Positions 43,604 through 53,666 of a stretch of DNA of 64,000 nt are shown piece after piece. How positions within the stretch are numbered: the first letter of the stretch is position 1; each line of letters opens with the position of its first letter. The stretch is from Microvelia longipes (lineage: Eukaryota > Arthropoda > Insecta > Hemiptera > Veliidae). Where the stretch lies: positions 54,483,132 to 54,547,131 of the forward strand of contig JACMZG010001911.1 of the NCBI GenBank assembly GCA_018340805.1, in the 5' to 3' direction. The notes below the pieces were generated by a model. That model was given only the letters and a program-made list of their open reading frames with translations, was not told the DNA's origin and did no database searches. The translations under genes were made by a program, and so were the position numbers.

Positions 43604-44564
43604 TCGAAAAAATAACTTGAACACCTTTGACTATTAATTCAAAATTCAAAATAATATATTTGATATATAAAGTACAAACAAAGTAGTACATTCAGGTTTT
43701 TAGATCAATACTCCCCCAAAACAGCAAGCTGGAGCTTGGGGGAGGAGTTTAAGGCTTTATCAGGTAAACATAAAAATAATATTTTAAATTTTAATTTTAA
43801 GTATAAAATAAAATGTATCTGTAAAAAGAAATTATCCTTGTTCAAAACTAAATAAAAAGATATAAAATAAAGGTGATAAATAAAAATAAATTTTAATAAA
43901 TAAAGTATTATAAGTGCCAGTAAAATTGTAATAGTGGTCAAGGAATAAGTAAAAAGAAATATATAAATATTTAAGTAAAGATACGAGTCTTTCAGAAGAA
44001 TGAATAGGCATTTGTATTATGTTTATTATAGGTATATATGGAAATAAAGCAGCGTAAAATAATAAAAAAGATTAGTGTAGAAATAAAGTAACTAGATTGT
44101 AAAAAGATAATGAAGTGTGTTTATAAATTATTATAATAATGCATTTTCAAAGCATATTTAAAACCTAGTAGTTCAGGTTTTGATCTGAATTCAGAGGGAA
44201 GAGAGTTCAGCACATCTGTACCTCGATATACATAGCACTTCTGGCCAAAACTAGTTGAAAAATTAGGGATAACAAATTTTTTCTCTTGAATTGTTCTTGT
44301 ATCATGGCCCGTAAGTTCTTTTGGCTTAAAGTAAAAACTATAACTACTTTAAGTAAATTAATATAATTAAATAAACAGTATAAATTGTATAAATGTTTAC
44401 ATAACAAAACAAAACTATCAGAATGAGTGAAACGACGACACTCTCAACTCACTCTTGGAGTAGGTTACAATGAAGTTATACTGCCCCAAATTATGAGCCC
44501 CAAAAATATGTATTAAGCCTCTCAATATATTAAGATAGGCCCACTCTAGTAATACATCTCTATG
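43603..44564 (-). mobile_element. Family A copy split by a LINE fragment
   Basis: 43603-43680 matches the early part of the minus-orientation family A element (ATCGAAAAAATAACTTGAAC, ATAAAGTACAAAC). 44446-44564 matches the late part (CTCACTCTTGGAGTAGGTTA, TAAGATAGGC, CTCTAGTAATACATCTCTATG). About 750 bases carrying a LINE C-terminus separate them. About 60 bases of the element are lost at the junction. Confidence 0.55.
44121..44347 (-). pseudogene. LINE ORF2 C-terminal fragment, minus strand
   Basis: The minus-strand frame reads PKELTGHDTRTIQEKKFVIP, NFSTSFGQKCYVYRGTDVLN, SLPSEFRSKPELLGFKYALK and stops at 44121-44123. H-TR followed by VP-F-TSFG---Y-YRG---WNSLP and an FK--LK end is the typical C-terminus of insect LINE RT proteins. 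Here Trp of WNSLP is Leu. No RT domain remains. Confidence 0.8.
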
Positions 44565-44939
44565 ACGAAACTACGATGTGCTATATTTTTATCACTCTTA
44601 TGAATGGCATTTTTATCAGTGATTTTATCAACATCATCGATTAGTTAGTTTCTTCTATAAGTGATATTTTTTACGTTAATATTCATTATTCCACGGTAAA
44701 AATAAAAAAAAAAATACTTCAAAATAATATACATTAAAATAACTGTTTCAGTTTAATTTTAAGATGACTGTTTTGAAAGGAACTGATTGGTTTTCTTTTT
44801 AGCGCTTGCTTGAAAAGTAGCCATACAAAAACGTTGCATTCATGTTGTACTTACCAAACAATATAAAAATAATATATATATGAACTCTATTGGTTTTATC
44901 TTTATTAATAACATATATGTTCAATGACAGAAATTGTCA

Positions 44940-45567
44940 TATTCGTGTTTTTAACTCGATAAAAACTCCCATTGTATTTATGCTAGAGAGTTAAAACTTT
45001 GAACAAAAATCAGTCGATAGGTGTAGTTTTGCACTCCTGAAAATATTTTTATCTCGTCATTATCCGCAATAATGACTCAGCAAAAATGCTTAAAAATCAT
45101 AACAGCGGAAGAATGCTGCTTTGAATTAGATCTTTAGCACGCATGTAGCCATGTATAAGGCCATGTGCCAAGTCTCATCTAAACTTTTATTGAATGACTT
45201 CTAAACTTTTTTTAAAAAAATGGGAATTAATCTAATCTAGTTGAAAGTTATTTCAGGTGTATACCATTCCGTAATAAATAAGTACACTGTGTTTCGTTTT
45301 AATACGACAAGTATATCCATGATTTCTTCAGATCATAAAAGTTGAGCGGCATCGAGCTTGATCAGTGCCTGGGGGTGACCGCTGGGAATGAAATGGATGC
45401 ATTAAATATCTGAGGACGGGCGAAGCGAGACCAAAGACGTGTTGTAGTATAAGTTTGGCGATTTCTATATTCTGAGGACAAGTGAAGGGAGTCCGAAGTA
45501 GGGAGGATCAGCGTAGCGAATCCGATGTGATGAGGAAAAGTTCCGAGGTAGCCCGTACCCGATTTTT
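44940..45567 (+). repeat. Family C composite repeat with 5S-like core, plus strand
   Basis: Contains the body (GTATTTATGCTAGAGAGTTA, CAATAATGACTCAGCAAAAA), a 5S-like core (45338-45386), and a tail with two modules CTGAGGACGGGCGAAGCGAG and CTGAGGACAAGTGAAGGGAG, then AGCGTAGCGAATCCGATGTG and GAGGTAGCCCGTACCCGATT. The copy at 45905-46365 lies just downstream in inverted orientation, so the pair forms a large inverted repeat. Confidence 0.8.
45338..45386 (+). repeat. 5S rRNA-derived segment in family C copy
   Basis: AAAGTTGAGCGGCATCGAGC, TTGATCAGTGCCTGGGGGTG, ACCGCTGGGAA. Positions match box A, intermediate element and box C of 5S rRNA, with box C slightly altered (TGGGGGTG for TGGATGGGTG). Confidence 0.75.
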
Positions 45568-45773
45568 TATTTTAGTACTTCGCCAACTCAAATCACCAAA
45601 ATTATTGACGTGTAACCAATTAAACCAAATCAAGCATAAAATTTCGATGTTTTCTAACTATTTAGTTTATGGGTATTTGTCGTAGATTTTTTATTTTAAT
45701 AAATTAGTAAACTATTAATGACTTTAGTTCTATAATTATTATAATGACTAGCTAATTATTTTTGTGTAGCAAT

Positions 45774-45804
45774 GACATTTCACCCATCACTGGGCATTAT
45801 CAGG
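45774..45804 (-). ncRNA. Degenerate hammerhead-like motif, minus strand
   Basis: On the minus strand: CTGATAA, TG, a CCCA-GTGA-TGGG stem-loop, T, GAAATGTC. The same layout as at 41658 but with CTGATAA for CTGATGA and a shortened stem III. Flanking stem I pairing is weak. Probably a dead Penelope-like terminus. Confidence 0.35.
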
Positions 45805-45904
45805 CTTAAAAACTAAAACTAGATTAAAAACACTTATAACAAAACAAAGAATGAAAGCACGAAAACATAAACATTCATTCTTTGTTCATTCTTGTATACA
45901 ATTT

Positions 45905-46365
45905 TTTTTAAAAAGTATATAAGTCATTCAATAAAAATTTAGATGAAACTAGGTACATATGTTGGCCTTATTCATGGCTACATGCGTGCTAAAGATCTAA
46001 TTTAAAGCAGCATTCTTCCGCTGTTATGATTTTTAAACATTTTTGCCGAGTCATTATTGCGGGTTAATGACAAGATAAAAATATTTTCCGGAGAGTACAA
46101 CTACACCTATCGACTGATTTTTGTTCGAAGTTTCAACTCTCGAGTATAAATACAACATTTCTCTAGCATAAATACAGTAGGAGCTACAATTATAACAGAC
46201 ACATACACACACATACAGACAGACAATTTTGTGAAAACCACTCAGGCGGTCTTAAAAATATCTGCAACGTATAATTAAGTGGACATCCTGGTCTCGGATT
46301 TTTCTGCAAACACAATACTTGTCCCATATACGTAGGGTATAAATGAGGAAAATTAAAAATGAGTT
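45905..46365 (-). repeat. Family C composite repeat, minus strand, body only
   Basis: It runs on the minus strand from CCTCATTTATACCCTACGTA (near 46345) through GTCCACTTAATTATACGTTG-like and TGTGTATGTGTCTGTTATAA to AATTTTTATTGAATGACTTA (about 45925). A short internal duplication of the GCATAAATAC block occurs at 46143-46175. No 5S-like core. Confidence 0.7.
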
Positions 46366-46902
46366 AGTCTTCTGGGTCACAGAGAGGGGAGGTGGGTTTT
46401 CTAAATAAGAAACTAGTAAAAAAAAATAATTTCTTTCCTTATTTCCTAAAAGGAGGAAAATACGTAACTCTTATTTTGTTATTATTAAATATCGACGCTT
46501 AGCATCGAAAGATCCCAATAAAAGATGTAATAATTTCTTGTAAACTTATTTCTTATTTATACTAAAAAGCAAATCGATATACCATCACTTTAAAGATTTG
46601 AAAAATCACAAAAATCATGAAAAAAATTGTTTGATAAAAAGTTCGTTACTATTAAAAAACGAGTTAGGATCTTGAAGTGTTTTGTAGTATAGAGAAATGA
46701 TGTGTCTTATTAACAGTACGTCCTTGAAATATCTCTTGTTTTTCTAGATTGTCTTACTATCAATTAGTTGACTGTTTCTAGTCGATTTAGTATTAATGAC
46801 GATTCAGTTGTTATTGTTCATGTTAATGCTTGTACTAAACAACAAAAATATTTAAACAATAAATGCTCCAGCATTTATGCCCAATGTGTTTATGTATAAT
46901 GT

Positions 46903-46904
<2 letters not shown>

Positions 46905-46966
<62 letters not shown>
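46905..46966. repeat. (AT)n microsatellite
   Basis: Pure AT dinucleotides, followed by a short inverted motif CCTACTTTACC/GGTAAAGTACC. Confidence 0.9.
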
Positions 46967-47202
46967 CCTACTTTACCTAAAGTAGGTAAAGTACCTACTT
47001 ACTTAGGATAACTACCTTTGTACTTTTATCCTTTTTTGTCGATTACCTCTACGACATTTCTTGAAATCAATGCTGCTATGGTTTTGCTTTCTAGTCGATT
47101 TAGACGATTCAATGACGATTCAATTGTTCAAGTTAATACTTGTATTAAACAACAATAATTGCTCAAGCATTTATGCCCCCCACACGCTTAGTTTTTGGGA
47201 AA

Positions 47203-47231
47203 TTTGTTATCCAACAAATACGTTGGATAAC
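47203..47231. repeat. Small hairpin TGTTATCCAAC/GTTGGATAACA
   Basis: Eleven-base perfect arms with a 7-base loop within a unique-looking region. Confidence 0.7.
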
Positions 47232-47536
47232 AGAAGTGGAAGGTGGAGTGGGGGATCGATCAAATTAGCTTCCGGTTTCTCCTTCTTTTCACTTTCTTTA
47301 GATATAGAGGTATCATTGCCTGCAGCAGTAGAGGACAAATGACTAGATTAGTTTAGGATTGGTATATTTAGAGTAATTAAGTATTTAACTACCTGAAGTA
47401 TAAGTGTATAGAGTAATTAAGTATAACTGCCCTTGGAGATAAGTAGTACTTTCAATACTCAATACCTTGAGTAGTAGAGTAATTATTACTAGTATAGAGA
47501 CTATAGACTAGTAATGTATCACTACCTATATAGGTA

Positions 47537-47700
47537 CTACTACTCTAGGCATTTATATACTATTTTTTTGGCACTTTTACACTCTATATAGAGTGTAAAA
47601 GTGCCAAGAGTAATAGTAAATAAATGCCTAGAGTAATAGTAATAATATATAAATGCCTAGAGTAATAGTTTATAAATGCCTAGAGTAGTTGAGTATAGTT
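47537..47700. repeat. Cruciform-capable palindrome plus short tandem array
   Basis: 47568-47607 is a perfect 40-base palindrome (TTGGCACTTTTACACTCTAT and its complement). Outer arms ACTCTAGGCATTTATATA and AAATAAATGCCTAGAGT extend the fold. The right outer arm AAATGCCTAGAGTAATAGT is then repeated about four times in tandem to 47695. Confidence 0.85.
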
Positions 47701-48098
47701 ACCTATACTGAAGGAGTCCCCATGGCTTGCCTGTACATTTTCATTGCATGGATAAATTGCTAAATTATGCTATAATGTTAGCCCAGGAACCTTTCTTAAA
47801 GGTAGGACGACCTTTTTAAACAAAGGGCTAAATCCTTACAACAGTTTTCATTACCAGACCTTAGTTAGGACCTCTTTTCTTTCGTTTATTCAATTGTATT
47901 ATATAATATTCTTATTTATGTCTCATCTCATATTACTATTATAATGTTTCTGTATTGTAATCCGTGTACAGGATCTAGACAGTTTTTGTCTATATAACTG
48001 TTCTTATAAAAACATTTTTCATAATTTCATAATTTATTTAAAGAAAACAAAATTTCCTTCTAAAGAGGGGTGAGGGGATACGTTATCAGATAATCAAA

Positions 48099-48437
48099 TG
48101 TAAAAAAAATAAAATGCCCATTTTTTTTTTTTTTTTTTTTTTATAAATTCCTTTATTTAAATAAAAAATAATCACAAAATCAAAAAAATATAGAAAGGTT
48201 AACCCACATAATAGGAAGAAAACTCCAGTGCTATGTGGGTATAATTTAAGAGCCTTTCGGCCCATCAGGATATTCACCCTGTGGGAACAACCTTAGGTGA
48301 TTTTCGTCTACTATCCTCTAGGTATCAATTATAAGTTGGCGAAATCTTTTTAATACAAATACTATTCATAAATTCTTAGAGCAAAGCCCGGGGTGCGAAC
48401 CCCAGACCTCCGGTGCCGAAATCGGGTGAATCACCTT
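48099..48437 (-). mobile_element. tRNA-derived SINE, longer variant with poly(A) tail
   Basis: On the minus strand GGTCTGGGGTTCGCACCCC gives a near-ideal box B. Then follow GCTCTAAGAATTTATGAATA, AAAGATTTCGCCAACTTATA, GGGTGAATATCCTGATGGGC, CGAAAGG, a 130-base extension (CATAGCACTGGAGTTTTCTT...ATAAAGGAATTTAT) and a 22-base A tract at 48120-48142. The copy at 27073 lacks the extension. The head is altered, so box A is unclear. A tail-only fragment lies at 53189-53290. Confidence 0.8.
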
Positions 48438-48639
48438 TAATAATAAATTTCAAGGAAGGACACATGTAATTGTGTTTCATCTTTTAGGAATTAAACAGAA
48501 ATTTTTCAATTCCTATTCTATTTCGAAGAAATAAAGCGGTCTTTTAGAATAATGCATCGAACACACAGACCGAAAGTCTAAGAAAAATGTTTTCAACCAA
48601 GAAAGGTTCTACCTAACTAGTCGGAATAATTCTTTATAA

Positions 48640-48790
48640 TTTAATTTCTTTTATTTATTATTTAGCGAATTCCCTTTGGAAAAAATTGTAAAACCTTCTA
48701 GAGTCGATAAGTCTACTTCAAGCTACGGTTCCCCGGTTTGAATCTTGGTACCGGTACTAATTTATATCGTATTTTTTACAGTATTAAAAA
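48640..48790 (+). repeat. tRNA-like repeat fragment (CCGGTTTGAATCTTGG)
   Basis: GCGAATTCCCTTTGG (48664) is followed by AAGCTACGGTTCCCCGGTTT, GAATCTTGGTACCGGTAC. The box B-like GGTTTGAATCT and a matching minus-strand segment at 23728-23770 suggest a dispersed SINE-like repeat. Confidence 0.45.
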
Positions 48791-48824
48791 TTTTATTCTT
48801 TGAAATTATTCTGGCGCAGGGGTC

Positions 48825-49195
48825 CGCAAGCCTGGCGAATTTTCTTTAAAATGCGCGCTTAGCTATCAATCTAATTTTTGCTTAATTTTTGGGTATATAT
48901 TTAATAACCTGAGGAGTAGCGTCACAACCTGTTATTTAAATTTTTAAAAGAAAATTCGCTGAAAAGTAGTATAAACTAAGCTTCAAATGAGTGCAAATAA
49001 TGCTGTGTTGTTTAATGTATGTGTGTTGTGTGTCTGTATGTGTGTGTGTTGTTGTGTATTTATCCATGGGATAAATATGCGCATTTTCTTTAAAAAATTT
49101 TAAAAAATTAAAAGTCGTGGCGCTACTGCTTAGGTTATTAAAAAAATACCTTAAAAATTTAATGAGTTGGAGAATTCGCCCGGCTTGCGAAAATT
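48825..49195. mobile_element. MITE family F, copy 2
   Basis: Outer arm CCGCAAGCCTGGCGAATTTT (about 48825) is inverted near 49175 (GAATTCGCCCGGCTTGCGAA). Inner arm TTAATAACCTGAGGAGTAGC, GTCACAACC is inverted as AAGTCGTGGCGCTACTGCTT, AGGTTATTAA. The centre has a (GTGT)n-like stretch at 49018-49060. Non-coding. Confidence 0.7.
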
Positions 49196-49545
49196 TGACC
49201 TGTATTCTGTGGACGAGCGAAGCGAGTCCGAGGACGATTGTACTGAATACGATTGTTTTCTCTGTTCCTCTGTCTGTTTTTCTCGTTTCCAGTGGTGTTT
49301 TAATTGTTCTATTGGAGAATTTAAAGGAATATTTTTTTTCTTTTTAATATAAAATACATCTATAATTAAGATTAGATTATCGATGCTTATCAACATTAAG
49401 CATGGTCAGTGCTATGTAAGTGTCGAAGCTAGCCTAAATACGTGTTGCAGTTTACATTCAACGACTTGTATATTCTGAGACCGAGCGAAGCGAGTCCGAA
49501 GTACAGAGGATGACCGTAGCGATCCGATGTGTACCTATGTTATAG
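49190..49545 (+). repeat. Family C tail fragments, plus strand, degenerate
   Basis: GGACGAGCGAAGCGAGTCCG occurs at about 49212. A later piece begins with a 5S-like remnant (ATTAAGCATGGTCAGTGCTA, 49394) and proceeds to GAGACCGAGCGAAGCGAGTC and ACCGTAGCGATCCGATGTG by 49530. Box C is lost. Confidence 0.6.
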
Positions 49546-50017
49546 TAAGTGAAGGGAATAATCAAAGAAAAAATAAGTTTTACTAATATTGATATTTAAT
49601 GTTATCTACTCAGTCATTTGTTGTCAATCCTATATACATATATGCTATAAGGCTAAAGAAAGGTAGTTCTAATTTATTCAATACTCATTTTAATAAGCTG
49701 TAAAATTAGAGTAGTGTTTTATAAAATTAATGTAGTATTTTTGAAACTATTGGAATAGATTAAATGCTTATGATTGTTGTGTAAAGTAATTAATATTAAG
49801 TTGTTAGAACTGGTTTAGCATTGCATAACAACTTACTTACTGAATATTAAACATGCATTATCTATTATTATACTTTCATATTAATCTATAGATGACGTAA
49901 TCATTTTGCTTCCCTATAGCCTATAAGAAGAGGAAAATTGCCATCATATAAAATAGGACACAATTTTACGGGTTCTCATCATTACATCGGATTCGCTACG
50001 CTCATCCTCCCAGCTTT

Positions 50018-50345
50018 GGACTCGCTTCGCTCGTCCTCAGAATATACAAGTCGTTAATTTTATACTACAAAACTTCTTCGGACTCGCTTCGCTCGTCCTC
50101 AGAATATACAAGTCGTTAATTTTATACTACAAAACGTCTTCGGACTTGCTTCGCTCGTCCTCAGAATATACAAGTCGTTAATTTTATACTACAAAACGTC
50201 TTCGGACTTGCTTCGCTCGTCCTCAGAAATACAGTCGTTAATTTTATATACAAAACGTCTTCGGACTCGCTTCGCTCGTCCTCAGAATATACAAGTCGTT
50301 AACTTTATACTACAAAACGTCTTCGGACTTGCTTCGCTCGTCCTT
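50018..50345 (-). repeat. 60-bp tandem modules in the family C tail
   Basis: Each module on the minus strand contains CTGAGGACGAGCGAAGCGAG, TCCGAAGACGTTTTGTAGTA and TAAAATTAACGACTTGTATA. Five to six nearly identical modules follow one another; other copies in the window have one or two. GAGCGAAGCGAG itself is mirror-like and recurs in all tails. Confidence 0.85.
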
Positions 50346-50371
50346 GGATAGTGAATAGATTCGTTCAATTC

Positions 50372-50420
50372 TCAGCAGTCTCCCATCCTGGCACTGACCA
50401 CGCTCAAAGCTGCTTAAATT
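50372..50420 (-). repeat. 5S rRNA-derived segment in family C copy
   Basis: Minus strand AATTTAAGCAGCTTTGAGCG, TGGTCAGTGCCAGGATGGGA, GACTGCTGAGAA. Box A, intermediate element and most of box C are retained. Confidence 0.75.
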
Positions 50421-51195
50421 TTTTGATTCACCTAAATTATGTATATACTTGTCATATTTAATCTAAACTTGGAGCACTTATTTTTTTATTGTTTCTTCCT
50501 TCTAAACGTAACCAGTTTAGAAGGCCATTTATATTCCATATGCCCCTATAATTGTTACATATGTTATCTTCTATTGAAAACTTAAGATGTATAAATGACT
50601 TAAACGGCATTTTTTTAAGTGAAAACGGAATTTAGCTACCAATTACGGTAAAATAAAGGTTAATTATTTCGATTTCAAGATTATGGTTTAGCCTAGTAGA
50701 GCAAAAATTAAATAAGATTAAAATTTATGTTGCACTTATTTATTACGTAGAGGTATAAATTTAATTCAAATTGCTAGTCAATTGGATTATTTTCCGATTT
50801 TTTTATAATCTTTTTTAAAAAACATAAAAGCCATTTGATAAAAACTGAACTGAGACTGAGCTGATAATAAGATAAAACTTGGCATACATGTTAGTCTTAT
50901 ACATGGCTACATGCGTGTCAAATTTCAAATAGCATCATTTTTCCGCGTTTAATGGTTTTTCGAAATTTTTGCTGTAATTGAAGACACACACACATAGACA
51001 GACAATTTTGCAAAAACCACTTAGGAGGCCTTCAAAACGCATGAAACGGATAATTCCGGTGACATCCCGGTTTCGGATTTTTCGCTAACAATACTTTTTC
51101 TATATACCTACGGTATAAATGAGGATAAGTACAAATGAGTTTTGAGGTTGAAATCATGGAGGGTTAAAGTGTTCTTTAACGGGGGGGATCTTACT

Positions 51196-51197
51196 GA

Positions 51198-51280
<83 letters not shown>
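51196..51280. repeat. (AT)n microsatellite
   Basis: About 85 bases of AT dinucleotides. Confidence 0.95.
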
Positions 51281-51283
<3 letters not shown>

Positions 51284-51389
51284 TGCATATATTACTATTG
51301 GTTTAAATAGGCTCTTTACAGCATAATATCAGTTATGTTAAATTTTACTTATTCCATGAATCTTACATCAAAACATCCAATGACGCCAT

Positions 51390-51904
51390 AAAACGATTTC
51401 GAATTGAACCTATGTTTTGCTTTCCGTCATCTCCTCGATTCTTAACTTGGCACAAATTATTGTGTATTAGTTTGGTTGTTGTATTAGTTGTTTTTTATTA
51501 CTTTTTCTAGCATGGAATTTTACCATGTACTTAATTAACTTTCATCTTGAGGGACACTTATTGTACCGATTGACAAGGATAGTTCGCTAAACAGAGTGAA
51601 GGTAGAAGATGTCCTTCCTAAATATACCTCCCCAACCTTTAGCCGAAAACGATTTCGAATTGAACCTATGTTTTGCTTTCCGTCATCTCCTCGATTCTTT
51701 AACTTGGCACAAATTTATTGTGTATTAGTTTGGTTGTTGTATTAGTTGTTTTTGTTATTACTTTTTCTAGCATGGAATTTTACCATGTACTTAATTAACT
51801 TTCATCTTGAGGGACACTTATTGTACCGATTGACAAGGATAGTTCGCTAAACAGAGTGAAGGTAGAAGATGTCCTTCCTAAATATACCTCCCCAACCTTT
51901 AGCC
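51390..51904. repeat. Tandem duplication, about 256-bp unit, two copies
   Basis: The unit from AAAACGATTTCGAATTGAAC to CCTCCCCAACCTTTAGCC occurs at 51390-51644 and 51646-51904. The copies differ by about four single-base indels, at short runs, and almost no substitutions, so the duplication is very recent or partly an assembly effect. No coding frame is conserved between the copies. Confidence 0.9.
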
Positions 51905-51924
51905 CTATTGGAATAAAAAAAGAG

Positions 51925-52057
51925 AAACCAGGATGTCACCGGAATTATCAGTTTCTGGTGTTTTAAGGCCTCCTAAGTGGTTTCAGAGTGTTGTCTGTTT
52001 GTATGTGTGTGTGTCTGCTATCATCGTAGCTCCCAGTGTATTTATGCTAAAGAATTG
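51925..52057 (+). repeat. Family C 5' fragment fused to a LINE fragment
   Basis: GATGTCACCGGAATTATCAG, AGGCCTCCTAAGTGGTTTCA, GTATGTGTGTGTGTCTGCTA and AGTGTATTTATGCTAAAGAA follow family C order, then at about 52057 the sequence changes abruptly to LINE coding. Confidence 0.7.
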
Positions 52058-52600
52058 GTACTTACAATATCATTTTAGATTGAGGAAAGTAATTTATGAA
52101 TTTATTATGCTTAGGAAATTTTTACCTTTGAATACTCTTAAATCAGTTTTTACATCACTAGTTCAATCAATAATAGAATACGGAATAATAGGATGGGGAG
52201 GTATTAATGAAACACACTTACATCCACTCATCATTCTACATAAAAAAATCATAAAAATATGTTTAAAAAAACCAATTAGGTACTCTACAGATCTAATATA
52301 TGAGGAATTCAAAGTCATGAAGATACCTCAAATTTATGAGAAAAGCAATTGATATTTATAAATAATAGAAAAAGTTGGTTTCCGGATGCTGAAAAACATT
52401 GGTATAATACAAGAAAACAAAATCAGCAAAACAGCATAGAACCGTTTTGCAGAACTACCAAAGCATCAAATCACTCATATTACACAGCTCCGAGATTATA
52501 CAATAGTTTACCACTGAATATAAAACATGCAAAATCCCTAGCTATCTATAAAAACAAGTATCATTTTTTATTATAAACAATCCATTAAATCTGTAAATTC
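52057..52600 (+). pseudogene. LINE ORF2 C-terminal fragment
   Basis: Reads LRKVIYEFIMLRKFLPLNTL, FTSLVQSIIEYGIIGWGG, then after a frameshift near 52340 reads FINNRKSWFPDAEKHWYNTR, ..NHSYYTAPRLYNSLPLNIKH and KNKYHFLL with stop at 52574-52576. SIIEYGI-GWGG, HWYNTR and LYNSLP-NIK are hallmarks of the region after the RT in Jockey/CR1-like LINEs. The 5' truncation at the junction with family C fits target-primed insertion into a family C copy. Confidence 0.85.
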
Positions 52601-53188
52601 ATTTATACATATTCCGTTTTATTGATAACTATTAAATACTAGAGTTATTTATGAACTTAAAACAATAATTTATATAAATACAGATAAGATTTTGTGTCTT
52701 CACAAAGTCATGTGACAGTTGCACAAGATAAATTAAAATTTTTCTAAAACATCTACACATATCACTGTATTTGAATAAAATATATTATTCTAATATAATA
52801 AAATATATTAAAATAAATATATAAAGTATATCATATAAATGTGTCAATTATTAATTGCTTCTAGCTTACGCTAATTTATCATATGTTTCATTTATAATTA
52901 TTTATGTATTTATTTATTTTTTTTGTTATCATTTTTTCTTTTAACTCGACAATTGTAGTTTTCATTTTGTTACGCAAGAAAAAACAAAGAGCAAATTACA
53001 AATAGCTGCACATAAACTGCTCCAGCCATCCTCGAGCACGAGCACGACTCATTCGAGGATGTGCTTTTAAATAGAAGTATTTTGTTATATTTTTTTTTAA
53101 TTCTAATTTTATAAAGCAGAATAAACATATTTTATTTATTTATTTAATTACTAGTTATTAATATTATACTATTGCAATATTATCAACA

Positions 53189-53290
53189 TAGCACTGGAGT
53201 TTTCTTCCTATTATGTGGGTTAACCTTTCTAATAATTTTTGATTTTGTGATTATTTATTTATTTAAATAAAGGAATTATTTTAAAAAAAA
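53189..53290 (+). mobile_element. SINE tail fragment
   Basis: CATAGCACTGGAGTTTTCTT, CCTATTATGTGGGTTAACCT and AAATAAAGGAATTATTTTAA match the extension of the SINE at 48099-48437, with an A-rich end. Head and box B are missing. Confidence 0.75.
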
Positions 53291-53628
53291 TGGTCAAATA
53301 CAAAAATTAAAATTTTTGACCCTGTTCAAATATTAAATTAAAGGTTTTAGCTTTTCAAATATTTTTCCTTTTTCAAACCTGCCATTTTTTTTAATTATCC
53401 TTATAAATTAATAATTATTATTATGCGAGATTTGATACTGATTTTAAATTTGAAACTAATTTATAATTCCCATTATAGTTGGTTGTAATTATACAAGTAA
53501 AAAACAGAAGTATTACATTTCCCTCTATAATTATTTTATTTTTTTCTAACTAAACAAACTGTATCAAAGAAAATATATTTTATAGAGGTGGTTTGATGTG
53601 ATGAAAATAGTTTAAAGTTTAAAAGGTC

Positions 53629-53666
53629 ATTGGGCGGGAAATATGACGCTTTGGGCGGGAAAACTA
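53629..53666 (+). promoter_or_regulatory. Paired TTGGGCGGGAAA sites (E2F-like)
   Basis: ATTGGGCGGGAAATA and TTTGGGCGGGAAAAC lie about 24 bases apart. The E2F consensus is close to TTTSGCGGGAAA. There is no nearby gene start that I can support, so function is only a possibility. Confidence 0.25.

Larger units (their letters stand above)
49976..51140 (-). repeat. Family C composite repeat with expanded tail, minus strand
   Basis: Longest copy, about 1.16 kb. On the minus strand it runs from CCTCATTTATACCGTAGGTA (51118) through CCGAAACCGGGATGTCACCG, AGGCCTCCTAAGTGGTTTTT, a body with CGGAAAAATGATGCT, the 5S-like core (50372-50420), and a tail in which the 60-bp module is repeated five to six times (50018-50345), ending with GGGAGGATGAGCGTAGCGAA, TCCGATGTAATGA. 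Confidence 0.85.

Noticed and set aside
49151..49396. Overlapping frames on both strands near 49.2 kb
   Set aside because: They run through a MITE arm and a family C tail fragment. No domain and no conservation of frame between copies.
53629..53666. Cell-cycle promoter based on two E2F-like sites
   Set aside because: Kept only as a low-confidence site. No adjacent gene start could be found, so a promoter call is unsupported.
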